This document shows, in pieces, positions 50,988-59,615 of a DNA stretch of 64,000 nucleotides (within the stretch, counting starts at the first letter, position 1; each line of letters opens with the position of its first letter). The notes under the pieces are model-generated. The model was not told where the DNA came from. It made no database searches and worked only from the letters and a program-made list of their open reading frames with translations. Source of the DNA: Campylobacter portucalensis (GTDB lineage Bacteria > Campylobacterota > Campylobacteria > Campylobacterales > Campylobacteraceae); assembly GCF_009690845.1 (NCBI RefSeq), contig NZ_VWSJ01000009.1, positions 1-64,000 on the forward strand. Reading direction: 5' to 3'. The position numbers and the translations under genes were made by a program.

Positions 50988-51522
50988 AATAGGTATATTG
51001 ACTCTTAGTGATAGGGCAAGTAATGGGGTTTATGAAGATAAATCAGGTATGGCTATAAAAGAAATTTTAAATGAATGGATAGTTAATGAAATAGAGTATT
51101 TTTATGAGATAATACCTGATGAGTTTGATTTAATCAAACAAAATTTAACTAAATTTTGTGATGAGTTTGATTGTGATTTGATTGTAACAACAGGCGGAAC
51201 AGGGCCAGCTTTAAGAGATGTAACACCTGAAGCAACTGAAGTGGTTTGCGATAAAATGATGCCAGGTTTTGGTGAGTTGATGAGATTGGAGAGTTTAAAA
51301 TATGTCCCAACTGCGATTTTATCACGTCAAACAGCAGGCATTAGAAATAAAAGCTTTATCATAAATTTACCAGGCAATCCAAAAGCCATAAGAGAGTGTT
51401 TGGAGCCAGTTTTTCCAGCTATTCCGTATTGCATAGATTTGATTGGCGGTAGATACATAAAAACAGATGAGACAAAAATGAAAACTTTTCGCCCTAAACA
51501 TGCAATAAAGCTAGATGAATAA
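50974..51522 (+). CDS. mogA: Molybdopterin adenylyltransferase MogA
   Basis: MogA activates molybdopterin with AMP before molybdenum insertion. The 182-residue protein shows KIGILTLSDRASNGVYEDKSG, LIVTTGGTGPALRDVTPEAT and SFIINLPGNPKAIRECLEP, the standard MoaB/Mog motifs. The ATG at 50974 has AAAAGG about 8 bases upstream and lies inside the end of the FtsH-like gene; earlier ATGs at 50959 and 50968 are possible. Confidence 0.94.
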   Translation: MQKIKIGILTLSDRASNGVYEDKSGMAIKEILNEWIVNEIEYFYEIIPDEFDLIKQNLTKFCDEFDCDLIVTTGGTGPALRDVTPEATEVVCDKMMPGFGELMRLESLKYVPTAILSRQTAGIRNKSFIINLPGNPKAIRECLEPVFPAIPYCIDLIGGRYIKTDETKMKTFRPKHAIKLDE

Positions 51523-51557
51523 TTTATATTGTAAAAATAAATTTATATATATTTTAA

Positions 51558-51973
51558 TGCGGTAAATTTATCATAGAGCCTAGATTTGGTGATGTTGGGA
51601 GTTTTAGCGAAGGTTTGGCAGAATCTAAAATCAATGGAAAATGGGGTTTTATAGATAAAAGTGGTAAATTTATCATAGAGCCTAGATTTGGTGATGTTGG
51701 GAGTTTTAGTAAATAGTAACAATTAATGAAAAATCTGCTTTATGGATAAGGATGGAGATATTTTATTCTGACATAGATTGATAGTTTAATTTTGCAAGGA
51801 TAGAAGATTAAAAATATTTTAGATAATATTTTTAATCTAGCTAAATGCAAAATATGAAACAGATTTTTTAAAATTTCATGAGATTTTAGAAGCTGGTTTT
51901 GGATATAAAGCAGTTTTATGAATATAAAAAGATTCAAAATAACTTTGGTTATGAGATATTAGATGACAAGTAG
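51558..51973 (+). pseudogene. Decayed WG-repeat protein fragment
   Basis: From 51558 to the TAG at 51714 one frame encodes two WG-type repeats (GKFIIEPRF…NGKWGFIDKSGKFIIEPRF). A stop codon precedes the first. The 47 bases at 51561-51607 recur exactly at 51663-51709. Further on, other frames show more degenerate pieces, ending with GYEILDDK and TAG at 51971-51973. No start codon or intact frame remains. WG-repeat proteins are often secreted or part of polymorphic families; this is a remnant. Confidence 0.75.
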
Positions 51974-52635
51974 TGTGTTTAAATAAATATAAATTTAATT
52001 AATTTTTATTTTTGGTATTAAATTTATAACACTATTTTATTTATGATTAATTATTTTTTATCTAAAAATTTTAAATTCTTTAAAATCAACTTCTAAATTT
52101 TAATAAATCTATTTTCTATATTTTAAATTTTTGAGAATTTGGTTTGAAATTAAGCTTTAAATTTATTAAACAGCCTTAAAACAAGGAGTAATTATAAAAA
52201 TGAAAAATATATATATTATCCACTCATAAATTTAGAAAGCTAAATTTAGAAAAATTTTAAAATGTTTCTGCTTATAACTGCAAACGAAAAGAGGCAAAAG
52301 TGATGGGGGGGGTAAGTGGCAAAAATCTTACGTTTTTTACTCATAACTACAAACAAAAGATGGCTTCATATACGTTCTAATAAAGAGTTTCTATCTATTT
52401 TAAGATAGTTTAGTAACTTATGATGAATTTAAAAAATTAAAAAAGTGGGGGGGTAAAGAGAAGCAATCATATAAATGGTATAAAAAAAGTAAGTTAAGAT
52501 TAAATAAATTTAAAAGTTCGCATTAATATAGATTAAAAAGAGCGTAAGTTTTGATATGATGCTAATAAAACGGTAAAAATTTATATTAAATTTTATTAAC
52601 ACTGTATTGAGTTTGTTAAACCTAAAATAATAAAT
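51974..52635. other. Decayed region with two poly-G tracts
   Basis: Gene-free stretch of about 660 bases. It holds a G8 tract (52305-52312) and a G7 tract (52447-52453). From TGG 52317 to TAA 52526 one frame encodes a coherent Lys-rich tail (DEFKKLKKWGGKEKQSYKWY) but is cut by two stops. Before it, FLLITANEKR and FLLITTNKRW are two diverged copies of the same short coding piece, about 90 bases apart. I read this as the wreck of one or more contingency-type genes. Confidence 0.55.
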
Positions 52636-53163
52636 TTAGTCTAAATTAAAAATATCGATGTGTAGATTTTTCATCAATTCAAAGGCTATTTTTTGCATAT
52701 ATAAATTACTGGAAGATACGGCTTTAGCATCGATAAAAATTTTACTATTTGGGCTGGCTGATTTTACTATAATAGCATTTGATATCACGCAAATATCACT
52801 AACTAGTCCGCAAAGTTCTATGGAGTTGTAATTTTTATATTTGATTATTTCACCTAGCTCAAAAGATCCAAATGTGCTTTTTTGTATCATTAAGTGATTT
52901 TTTGCAAATGCTTCTAAATCTTTATGTATTTTATGACCAAATGTATCTTTTATGCAGTGTTTGATCTGTAAAATTTTGCCTTCAATGCTATCTTGATAAT
53001 TATTCGTATGAGTATCTAATGTAAAGATTATATCATTTTGATTTTTATTATAAAACTCTAATTTTTTTATTATATTTGGTATGATATCTTTAGCATTTTT
53101 AAACCCTAAAGATCCGTCTATAAAGTCGTTTTGCATATCTACAACTACGAGTAAATTTTTCAT
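52636..53163 (-). CDS. Isochorismatase-fold cysteine hydrolase (nicotinamidase-like)
   Basis: A 175-residue protein with the catalytic triad D9 (VVVDMQNDF), K94 (MIQKSTFGSF) and C124 (CGLVSDICVISNA). Zinc-type ligands are D49 and H51 (LDTHTNNY) and H68 (IKHCI). These are the PncA-type residues, so hydrolysis of nicotinamide to nicotinate is likely, although other amidases share the fold. It is a single gene after a hairpin terminator. Confidence 0.82.
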   Translation of the reverse strand: MKNLLVVVDMQNDFIDGSLGFKNAKDIIPNIIKKLEFYNKNQNDIIFTLDTHTNNYQDSIEGKILQIKHCIKDTFGHKIHKDLEAFAKNHLMIQKSTFGSFELGEIIKYKNYNSIELCGLVSDICVISNAIIVKSASPNSKIFIDAKAVSSSNLYMQKIAFELMKNLHIDIFNLD

Positions 53164-53180
53164 ATTATTAAAATTTTATT

Positions 53181-53205
53181 TATTGCCACGATCTAAGTGG
53201 CAATA
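53181..53205 (-). terminator. Hairpin terminator of the Sel1 gene pair
   Basis: TATTGCCAC and GTGGCAATA form a nine-base stem with a seven-base loop. It begins just after the stop of the Sel1 gene at 53209 and is followed by AT-rich bases on the minus strand. Confidence 0.7.
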
Positions 53206-53208
53206 AAT

Positions 53209-53538
53209 TTAATATCTATCCATTTTATCACAATTTTGAGGATCATCGCTTTCATCACAAGCTTTTTCTATATAAATTATAGAATTTTTAAAACTTTTTG
53301 CAACACCTTCACCATTGTGATACATCTCAGAAATCGCAAAACAAGACTTTGATGCCCTAGCTTCGCAACCTTTTTCAAAAAATTTAAAAGCATTTGTAAA
53401 ATCTTTTTTTTCATAATACTCAACGCCTAAATTATGGCAAGATTTTGCATTACCGCTTTCACAATCTTTAAGAAGAGCTTCGTTTGCAAAACCAAAACTA
53501 TCTAAAAGTAACCACAAACCAAAAATATTTTTTTTCAT
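53209..53538 (-). CDS. Sel1-repeat cysteine-rich exported protein (copy 1)
   Basis: A 109-residue protein: a signal-like N-terminus (MKKNIFGLWLLLDSFGFA) and about two and a half Sel1-like repeats with regularly spaced cysteines (LLKDCESGNAKSCHNLG, FEKGCEARASKSC, EKACDESDDPQNC). The pattern recalls Helicobacter cysteine-rich Hcp proteins, whose repeats are closed by disulfides. It is almost identical to the next copy except at the N-terminus and residues about 80-88. An Asp in the hydrophobic core of the signal may weaken export. Confidence 0.8.
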   Translation of the reverse strand: MKKNIFGLWLLLDSFGFANEALLKDCESGNAKSCHNLGVEYYEKKDFTNAFKFFEKGCEARASKSCFAISEMYHNGEGVAKSFKNSIIYIEKACDESDDPQNCDKMDRY

Positions 53539-53551
53539 AAATAAACCTTAA

Positions 53552-53878
53552 TTAATATCTATCCATTTTATCACAATTTTGTGGATCATCGCTTTCATCA
53601 CAAGCTTTTTCTATATAAATTATAGCTTTTTGAGTGCTTTTTGTAACACCTTCACCATTGTGATACATCTCAGAAATCGCAAAGCAAGATTTTGATGCTC
53701 TAGCTTCGCAACCTTTTTCAAAAAATTTAAAAGCATTTGTAAAATCTTTTTTTTCATAATACTCAACGCCTAAATTATGGCAAGATTTTGCATTACCGCT
53801 TTCACAATCTTTAAGAAGAGCTTCGTTTGCAAAACCAAAACTACTAAGAAATCCTAAAATAAAAATGTATTTTTTCAT
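53552..53878 (-). CDS. Sel1-repeat cysteine-rich exported protein (copy 2)
   Basis: A 108-residue paralogue of the preceding gene, with a better signal peptide (KYIFILGFLSSFGFA) and the same Sel1-like cysteine repeats. Unlike copy 1 it reads GVTKSTQKAIIYIEKACDE near the end. I start it at the ATG at 53878, which has AAGGTG about six bases upstream; the GTG nine bases earlier lies in that site. It follows the binding-protein gene and precedes copy 1, so the three may be one transcript. Confidence 0.82.
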   Translation of the reverse strand: MKKYIFILGFLSSFGFANEALLKDCESGNAKSCHNLGVEYYEKKDFTNAFKFFEKGCEARASKSCFAISEMYHNGEGVTKSTQKAIIYIEKACDESDDPQNCDKMDRY

Positions 53879-53895
53879 AATAATCACCTTGATGA

Positions 53896-54699
53896 TTAAC
53901 CAAAAATTCTATAAATATCATCTAATAAGAAATACTTTTTATCAGCTGTTCCTTTATAGAATGGATTTAGAGTATCTTCAAATGCTTTTTTAAAAAATCC
54001 TTCTTTACTTAGTGTAATTAGTTCTTTATTTATAGCTTCAAGAAGTTCTTTATTATTTTTTTGAACACCTATTGCATAGTAACTAGATGTGCCTACGCTA
54101 GATATATTTACTTCTAGCTTTTTATCTACAATCGGATACGCTAATACAATCAAATTTGCTCCAGCAAATGCATCTCCTCTTCCGGCTTTTAACTCGCTAT
54201 AACAATGAAACATATCATTGCAAGATGTGGTTTTAAAGCCCATTTTTTTAAGATCTTTTTCAGCTTCAGTATCACCTTCTACTAAAATATTTTTATCTCT
54301 TAATTGAGATATATTATCATAATGATCAGCAACTTTTGTTAAAACTGCTGTATTAACAGCAAAATATGGCATAGAAAAATCTACAACTTTCTCTCTTTCT
54401 GGATCAACTATAAACTCAGCAATAACCATATCAACTTGATTTTTTTGTAAAGCTTCTATACGATTATGCGCAGTAACTTCAATAAACTTTATCTTTCCAT
54501 TTTCACCAACTATATCTTTCGTTATTCTTTTTGCAAAATCAATGTCAAAGCCAACTAATGCCCCATTTTCAAAACTACTAAAAGGAGGTTCATCACCTAA
54601 AACCCCAACTCTAATAACGCCACTTTTTTGAATTTCAGCTAAAGAATTTCCAAATAGAAAATTAGTTAGTAAAATTAAAAATAAAACTATTTTCTTCAT
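53896..54699 (-). CDS. Amino-acid ABC transporter substrate-binding protein (SBP_bac_3)
   Basis: A 267-residue periplasmic protein with a signal peptide (about 1-18). The family-3 binding fold is clear: GVIRVGVLGDEPPFSSFENGALVGFDIDFAKRI at the start, DMVIAEFIVDPEREKVVDFSMPYF in the middle. It belongs to the glutamate/aspartate/cystine group that includes PEB1. No permease or ATPase gene is beside it, so the transporter must be elsewhere or this is a signalling or orphan binder. The ligand cannot be read from sequence. ATG at 54699 follows AAGGAGC. Confidence 0.87.
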   Translation of the reverse strand: MKKIVLFLILLTNFLFGNSLAEIQKSGVIRVGVLGDEPPFSSFENGALVGFDIDFAKRITKDIVGENGKIKFIEVTAHNRIEALQKNQVDMVIAEFIVDPEREKVVDFSMPYFAVNTAVLTKVADHYDNISQLRDKNILVEGDTEAEKDLKKMGFKTTSCNDMFHCYSELKAGRGDAFAGANLIVLAYPIVDKKLEVNISSVGTSSYYAIGVQKNNKELLEAINKELITLSKEGFFKKAFEDTLNPFYKGTADKKYFLLDDIYRIFG

Positions 54700-54963
54700 A
54701 AAACAGCTCCTTAAAATATTAAATTTAGATCGTAAAGTATAAACTGAAATATTAAATATTTATAAAATATTAATTGTAAAAAATCAAAAAAAAAAAAAAC
54801 GATTATTTATATCGATTTTATGGATACAAGTTTAAAAATTTAACAAAAAATTTATGTATATAAATTTACTCATAATTTAATAAAAATTTAAGTAATTTAT
54901 TTTAATTTTTAAAATTTTCAATGATTATTTAAAAAACAATATTTTTATCTAATTAAAATCAAA

Positions 54964-55040
54964 TGGTGCGCCCTAGAAGATTCGAACCTCTGACCTTTTG
55001 AACCGCAATCAAATGCTCTATCCAGCTGAGCTAAGGACGC
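54964..55040 (-). tRNA. tRNA-Arg (anticodon GCG)
   Basis: The 77-base minus-strand sequence has the acceptor pair GCGTCCT / AGGGCGC with encoded CCA. The D-arm is GCTCAGCTGGATAGAGC, and the anticodon stem TTTGA/TCAAA holds the loop TTGCGGT. The anticodon is therefore GCG, for CGC and CGU. Most bacteria use ACG, deaminated to ICG, for these codons, so G34 deserves notice. The T-arm GGTTCGAATC is normal. Confidence 0.95.
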
Positions 55041-55180
55041 ACAAATTTAAAAACCGATATATTATCAAATTTAAACTTAAAATTAGCAAAAAATAAAATA
55101 AATTTTGTAAATTTTAGTTTTTTATATAGTTTTAACTAAAATTATATTAATATATACGTAAAATTTTTAAAGGTGTGATT

Positions 55181-56635
55181 ATGATACATAAAATTCTTGT
55201 CGCAAATCGTGGCGAAATAGCAGTTAGAGTTATAAGAGCTTGCAGGGATTTACACATTACAAGTGTGGCGATTTATACAAGACCTGATAAATCTTGCTTA
55301 CATGTTAGGATAGCTAGTGAAGCTTATGAAGTTGGAGAACATCCAATGAAAGGATACTTAGATCCTCATAAAATAGTAGAGGTTGCTAAGCAGTGTGGTG
55401 CTGATGCGATTCATCCAGGATATGGATTTTTGAGTGAAAATTATGAATTTGCAAAGATTGTAGAAGAAGCTGGACTTATTTTTATAGGACCAAAAGCAGA
55501 TGTTATCCATAAAATGGGCAATAAAAACATAGCTAGATATTTAATGAAAAAAAATGGAATTCCAGTTGTGCCAGGCACTGAAAAATTAAATAATGAAAGT
55601 ATTGAAAATATAAAAAAATACGCTAGACAAATCGGCTATCCAGTTATCTTAAAAGCAAGTGGTGGCGGTGGCGGTCGAGGTATTAGAGAGGTTCATAAAG
55701 AAGAGGATTTAGAGGGATTATTGCAAGATTGCAAAAGGGAGGCTTTAGCTTTTTTTAATAATGATGAAGTGTTTATGGAGAAGTTAATTATCAGTCCAAG
55801 GCATATTGAGTTTCAAATTTTAGGTGATAATTATGGAAACATCATACATTTATTAGAAAGAGATTGTTCTATCCAAAGACGTCATCAAAAAATAATAGAA
55901 ATAGCACCAAGTCCAACGGTTAGTGAAAATTTAAGAAAAACGATGGGTGTGGTTGCTGTTGCGGCGGCTAAAGCTGTTGGATATACGAATGTTGGAACGG
56001 TTGAGTTTTTGCTAGATGATTATAATAATTTCTATTTTATGGAGATGAACACAAGAATTCAAGTCGAACATGGAATCACTGAAGAGATAACGGGCGTGGA
56101 TTTGATAGTTAGACAAATCAGAATTGCAGCTGGTGAAATTTTAGACTTAGAACAAAGCGATATAAAAGCTCAAGGATTTGCTATCGAGGCTAGGATTGTA
56201 GCAGAAGATGCGGCTAAAAATTTCACGCCAGCTCTTGGAAAAGTTACTGGATACTATCCTGCTTTAGGACCATCAGTTAGAGTTGATAGCCACTTATATA
56301 AAGACTATAATATTCCACCATTTTATGACTCTCTTTTAGCTAAGCTTATGGTTAGGGCAACTAGTTTTGATTTGGCTGTAAATAAATTAGAAAGAGCTTT
56401 GGAAGAATTTAGCATAGAAGGCGTTACCACAACTATACCTCTACTTTTAGCTGTTAGTAAAAGTAGGGAATTTAGAAGAGGTTTTTTTGATACATCATAT
56501 ACAGATAAAAATATGGAAGTTTTAGTGAAAGAAATGCAAAAATACAAAGATAAAAAAAATAAATTTAAAAACGAAGATCAAATTTTAAATGTCATAACAG
56601 AGGCTATCGAGAGATTTGAAAAGGATAATAGATGA
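55181..56635 (+). CDS. pycA: Pyruvate carboxylase subunit A (biotin carboxylase)
   Basis: A 484-residue ATP-grasp biotin carboxylase. KILVANRGEIAVRVIRACRDL begins the N-domain. VILKASGGGGGRGIREV binds ATP, HIEFQILGDNYGNIIHLLERDCSIQRRHQK lies near the active site, and FMEMNTRIQVEHGITEE is the catalytic core. Its neighbours (72-residue ORF, then bpt) match what I recall around C. jejuni pycA, and the AccC of that genus begins differently, so I favour pyruvate carboxylase over acetyl-CoA carboxylase. The biotin-carrying PycB is not in the window. The ATG at 55181 has AAAGGTG upstream. Confidence 0.85.
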   Translation: MIHKILVANRGEIAVRVIRACRDLHITSVAIYTRPDKSCLHVRIASEAYEVGEHPMKGYLDPHKIVEVAKQCGADAIHPGYGFLSENYEFAKIVEEAGLIFIGPKADVIHKMGNKNIARYLMKKNGIPVVPGTEKLNNESIENIKKYARQIGYPVILKASGGGGGRGIREVHKEEDLEGLLQDCKREALAFFNNDEVFMEKLIISPRHIEFQILGDNYGNIIHLLERDCSIQRRHQKIIEIAPSPTVSENLRKTMGVVAVAAAKAVGYTNVGTVEFLLDDYNNFYFMEMNTRIQVEHGITEEITGVDLIVRQIRIAAGEILDLEQSDIKAQGFAIEARIVAEDAAKNFTPALGKVTGYYPALGPSVRVDSHLYKDYNIPPFYDSLLAKLMVRATSFDLAVNKLERALEEFSIEGVTTTIPLLLAVSKSREFRRGFFDTSYTDKNMEVLVKEMQKYKDKKNKFKNEDQILNVITEAIERFEKDNR

Positions 56636-56850
56636 ATGATTTTTTTGATAGCCTAAAAGAGATAAAAAAAGATTTAAAAAAACAAGAGAGCATTAAATCA
56701 AAAGCTAAGCAAAAAATTGCTCCAAAAAATGAAAATTATATTTTTAAAGATGAGTTTGATATTGAAAAAGAAAGCATCAAGTCAAGACAAAAAAGATTGC
56801 AAAATGAGTTTTTGTCCTATATGAAAGATCAAGGTGTAAAAGAGATATGA
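56632..56850 (+). CDS. Small conserved hydrophilic protein
   Basis: A 72-residue very charged protein (Lys and Glu rich, no membrane segment), likely helical. It overlaps pycA by 4 bases and bpt by 4 bases, so it is translated as part of that operon. I remember a similar small gene between these two in C. jejuni. Function unknown. Confidence 0.75.
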   Translation: MNDFFDSLKEIKKDLKKQESIKSKAKQKIAPKNENYIFKDEFDIEKESIKSRQKRLQNEFLSYMKDQGVKEI

Positions 56851-57566
56851 CAGCGTTTTGCACTCTTGAAACTAAGTGTCCATATTTGAGTAACGAAAAA
56901 AGTAGAACTGAGTATTTATATATTAAAAATTGTAGTTTTAGTTTAAATTCTGAGTTGGTAAAGCGTGGATATAGACGTTTTGGTGAGTATTTTCAGCGTC
57001 CTATTTGTGGCTTTTGTGATGAGTGCGTAAGCGTTAGAATAGATGCTTTTAAATTTAAGCTAAGCAAAAGTCAAAGGAGAAATTTAAGAAAAAATCTAAA
57101 AACAAATTGGATGATAACAAGACCTTTAGTAGATAGAGAGCATGTTGAGCTTTTTAAAAAATATCATAAATATATGGAGCATAAAAAAGATTGGAAATAT
57201 TATGATATGGATATTAGAAAATATTATGATATATATGTTTTGGGATATGGTAAATTTGGTAAAGAAATTTCATTTTATGATGAGAATAAAAAGCTTATTT
57301 GTGTGGATTTAATAGATATTGTTGATGATGGGATAAGCTCTATTTATTGCTATTATGATCCTGATTTTTTGCATCTTGGGCTTGGTAAATTTTCTCTTTT
57401 GAAAGAGATTGAATTTGCAAAAATTTCAAATCTTAGATGGATATATCTTGGATATTATGTAAAAGGGTGCGATAGTTTGGAATATAAAAAGGATTTTTTG
57501 CCTCAAGAAGCGTTAAGAGAGTATGTTGATTTTTATCAAGAGCCTGTATGGGTTGATTTTAAATAG
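56847..57566 (+). CDS. bpt: Aspartate/glutamate leucyltransferase Bpt
   Basis: Bpt transfers Leu from Leu-tRNA to proteins with N-terminal Asp or Glu, marking them for the ClpS/ClpAP N-end-rule pathway. The 239-residue protein has the Ate-type N-terminal cysteine domain (RRFGEYFQRPICGFCDECVSVRID). The GNAT-like C-terminal domain shows SIYCYYDPDFLHLGLGKFSLLKEIE, YLGYYVKGCDSLEYKKDF and PQEAL. Length is normal. Confidence 0.93.
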   Translation: MTAFCTLETKCPYLSNEKSRTEYLYIKNCSFSLNSELVKRGYRRFGEYFQRPICGFCDECVSVRIDAFKFKLSKSQRRNLRKNLKTNWMITRPLVDREHVELFKKYHKYMEHKKDWKYYDMDIRKYYDIYVLGYGKFGKEISFYDENKKLICVDLIDIVDDGISSIYCYYDPDFLHLGLGKFSLLKEIEFAKISNLRWIYLGYYVKGCDSLEYKKDFLPQEALREYVDFYQEPVWVDFK

Positions 57567-57593
57567 ATATGATTTTATTTGGAGATTATTTTT

Positions 57594-58964
57594 ATGAAGA
57601 ATTTTGATAATATTTTTAGAGAATATGATATAAGAGGAATTTTTGAAAAAGAACTAAATGAAAAAAGTGTTAAAGCTATAGGGCTTTCTTTGGGCGAAGT
57701 TTTTAAAGAAAAAGGTGTTAAAAAAGTAAGCATTGGATATGATGCAAGGCTTAGTGGAGAGGAGATTTTTAAATACTTAATTAGTGGATTAAATTTTCAT
57801 AATTTAGAAATTTATGACATAGGAATGCTTCCAACTCCTGTTGGGTATTTTAGCGTTTTTACTAAACTTTTTGATGCTAATATTATGATTACTGGCTCTC
57901 ACAATCCTAAAAATTACAACGGCTTTAAAATTACGATAGGCAAAGATAGCTTCTTTGGCGAGGATTTGCAAAATTTAAAGATAAAAGTAAAAGAAAATTT
58001 ATCTAGCAATTTAATAATAAAAGATGATTTTAGAGCTAAAAATTTTGATGTTTTAAGTAAGTATTTAAACTACCTTGCTGAAAATTTTAGCCATTTAAAA
58101 AATTTAAATTTAAAGATAGCCTGTGATTGTGCTAATGCAACTGCGGGCATTGTGTTAGAACCTCTTAAAAAGGCATTAAATTTAGATATGAAAATTTTAT
58201 TTTCTAACCCTGATGGGAATTTTCCTAATCACCATCCAGATCCTAGTGTAAATGAAAATTTACAAGATTTAAAAAAAGAGCTAAAAGATGGGTTTGATAT
58301 TGGTTTTGGATTTGATGGTGATAGCGACAGAATAGCAGTTTTAACAAAAGAAAATAACATTAAAGGAGATGAGCTAGCTTATCTTTTTGCTTTAAATTTA
58401 AAAGAACCAAAAATAGTTGGAGAGGTTAAATTTTCACAAAATATATATGAGATTATAAATAAATTTGGTTCTACTTTTATAGCAAAAACAGGTCATAGTC
58501 ATATCAAAAAATTTTTAAAAAACTCTGATTGCGATTTAGGGGCCGAAGTGAGTGGGCATATATTTTTTAACGATAGATATTTTGGCTTTGATGATGCTAT
58601 TTATGCGATGCTTAGGGTTTTAGAGATTATACATTATGGCACAAATTTGGATCTAGAACTTTCAAAATTACCTAAAGTTTATACTACTGATGAGATAAAA
58701 ATTGATGTTGATGAAAATGATAAATTTAAAATCATTGATATTTTTAAAGAGCATATTAATGAGCTTAATCTGCCGCCTATAAAAGAAATTATTGATATAG
58801 ATGGTATTAGAGTGCATTTTGATAATGGAGCGTGGGCACTTCTAAGAGCAAGCAATACAACGCCTTGTTTGGTGGCTAGATTTGAAGCAAATGATGAATA
58901 TTTAAAAGATGAGATAAGAGATAAATTTATGAAATTAGTAAATGATATAAAATTTAGTTTATAA
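57594..58964 (+). CDS. Phosphomannomutase/phosphoglucomutase
   Basis: A 456-residue alpha-D-phosphohexomutase. It starts FREYDIRGIFEKELN. The phosphoserine loop is ITGSHNPKNYNGFK, the metal loop GFGFDGDSDRIAV, the sugar-binding loop GAEVSGHIFFNDRYFG and the phosphate loop RASNTTPCLVARFEA. It interconverts hexose 1- and 6-phosphates for LOS or polysaccharide precursors (ManB/AlgC type). I use the ATG at 57594 behind GGAG; the frame is open 15 bases further upstream to a TTG with no site. It borders the surface-polysaccharide remnant. Confidence 0.9.
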   Translation: MKNFDNIFREYDIRGIFEKELNEKSVKAIGLSLGEVFKEKGVKKVSIGYDARLSGEEIFKYLISGLNFHNLEIYDIGMLPTPVGYFSVFTKLFDANIMITGSHNPKNYNGFKITIGKDSFFGEDLQNLKIKVKENLSSNLIIKDDFRAKNFDVLSKYLNYLAENFSHLKNLNLKIACDCANATAGIVLEPLKKALNLDMKILFSNPDGNFPNHHPDPSVNENLQDLKKELKDGFDIGFGFDGDSDRIAVLTKENNIKGDELAYLFALNLKEPKIVGEVKFSQNIYEIINKFGSTFIAKTGHSHIKKFLKNSDCDLGAEVSGHIFFNDRYFGFDDAIYAMLRVLEIIHYGTNLDLELSKLPKVYTTDEIKIDVDENDKFKIIDIFKEHINELNLPPIKEIIDIDGIRVHFDNGAWALLRASNTTPCLVARFEANDEYLKDEIRDKFMKLVNDIKFSL

Positions 58965-59394
58965 AATATTTATTAACTAAAGCAAATGTAAATTTATTTT
59001 TATATATAAAGTTAATTAAATTTAAGGATTAAAATGCATAAAGTAAAAAGACTATCTATTTAAAAGCTATTCTGAAGAGATTAGATTTTACCGAAAAGAT
59101 AAAAAAGATAGAAAATAGATAAAGATATGATAGTTATTAATTGTATGGCGAAAATTTATATATTAGAAAATTATTTAAAATCACAAAAAATATCTTTTGC
59201 TAATATAAATATACAAACCGATTTGGGATTATGATACTTTTTGCAGAATCTTTTGGTGTGGCAACAGCATATTTTCAGTCTCAAACTATTATAAAATGCA
59301 GGAGTATTTTAAGCATAGTATCTGCCATTTTAAAAACTATAATTTATATTTTGCTTTATAAAAATAGCGTATAAAATATCTATATTATTTTATT
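58965..59394. other. Decayed region before the epimerase remnant
   Basis: About 430 bases without an intact gene. Short open pieces appear in shifting frames (LFKSYSEEIRFYRKDKK; FGVATAYFQSQTIIKC), separated by stops. This may be the 5' part of the epimerase gene that follows or another lost gene. Confidence 0.45.
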
Positions 59395-59615
59395 TTGGCT
59401 GATAGTGGTGGAATTCAAAAAGAATCCTAGCTAGTTTTAGTTTTAAGACTAACAACAGAACGCTATGAGGTAGCAAAACAGAAATTATAAAACTTGTAGG
59501 GAAAGATAAAAATTTAATTATTAGCACTACTCAAAAATCAATAAACAACAAAGATAAATATCAAAAAAATCGTAAAGCACGCAATCTTTATGGAGATGGT
59601 GATGTTTGCAAATAA
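59395..59615 (+). pseudogene. Remnant of non-hydrolysing UDP-GlcNAc 2-epimerase (wecB-like)
   Basis: One frame with internal stops encodes the C-terminal blocks of the epimerase family in the right order: LADSGGIQKES, LVLRLTTERYE, KLVGKDKNLIIS and LYGDGDVCK. Intact enzymes read close to ADSGGIQEE, LR-TERPE, LVG and YGDG. Stops occur after KES and after VAKQKL. The enzyme would make UDP-ManNAc for surface polysaccharide; here it is dead. Confidence 0.8.

Larger units (their letters stand above)
53209..53878. repeat. Tandem duplication of a Sel1-repeat gene
   Basis: The two coding sequences are nearly identical over about 300 bases and lie as a direct repeat of about 343 bases. Identity extends into the shared tail at the stop codons. 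Synonymous and non-synonymous differences are few and cluster at the 5' end and around 53285-53295 / 53628-53640, which suggests a recent duplication. Confidence 0.88.

Noticed and set aside
51740-51937. 65-residue minus-strand frame
   Set aside because: It is antisense to the WG-repeat remnant and shows no start signals.
54786-54798. A13 run upstream of the amino-acid-binding protein gene
   Set aside because: It is about 90 bases from the start and not touching the likely -10 box, so a switch role is weaker than at 1082-1095.
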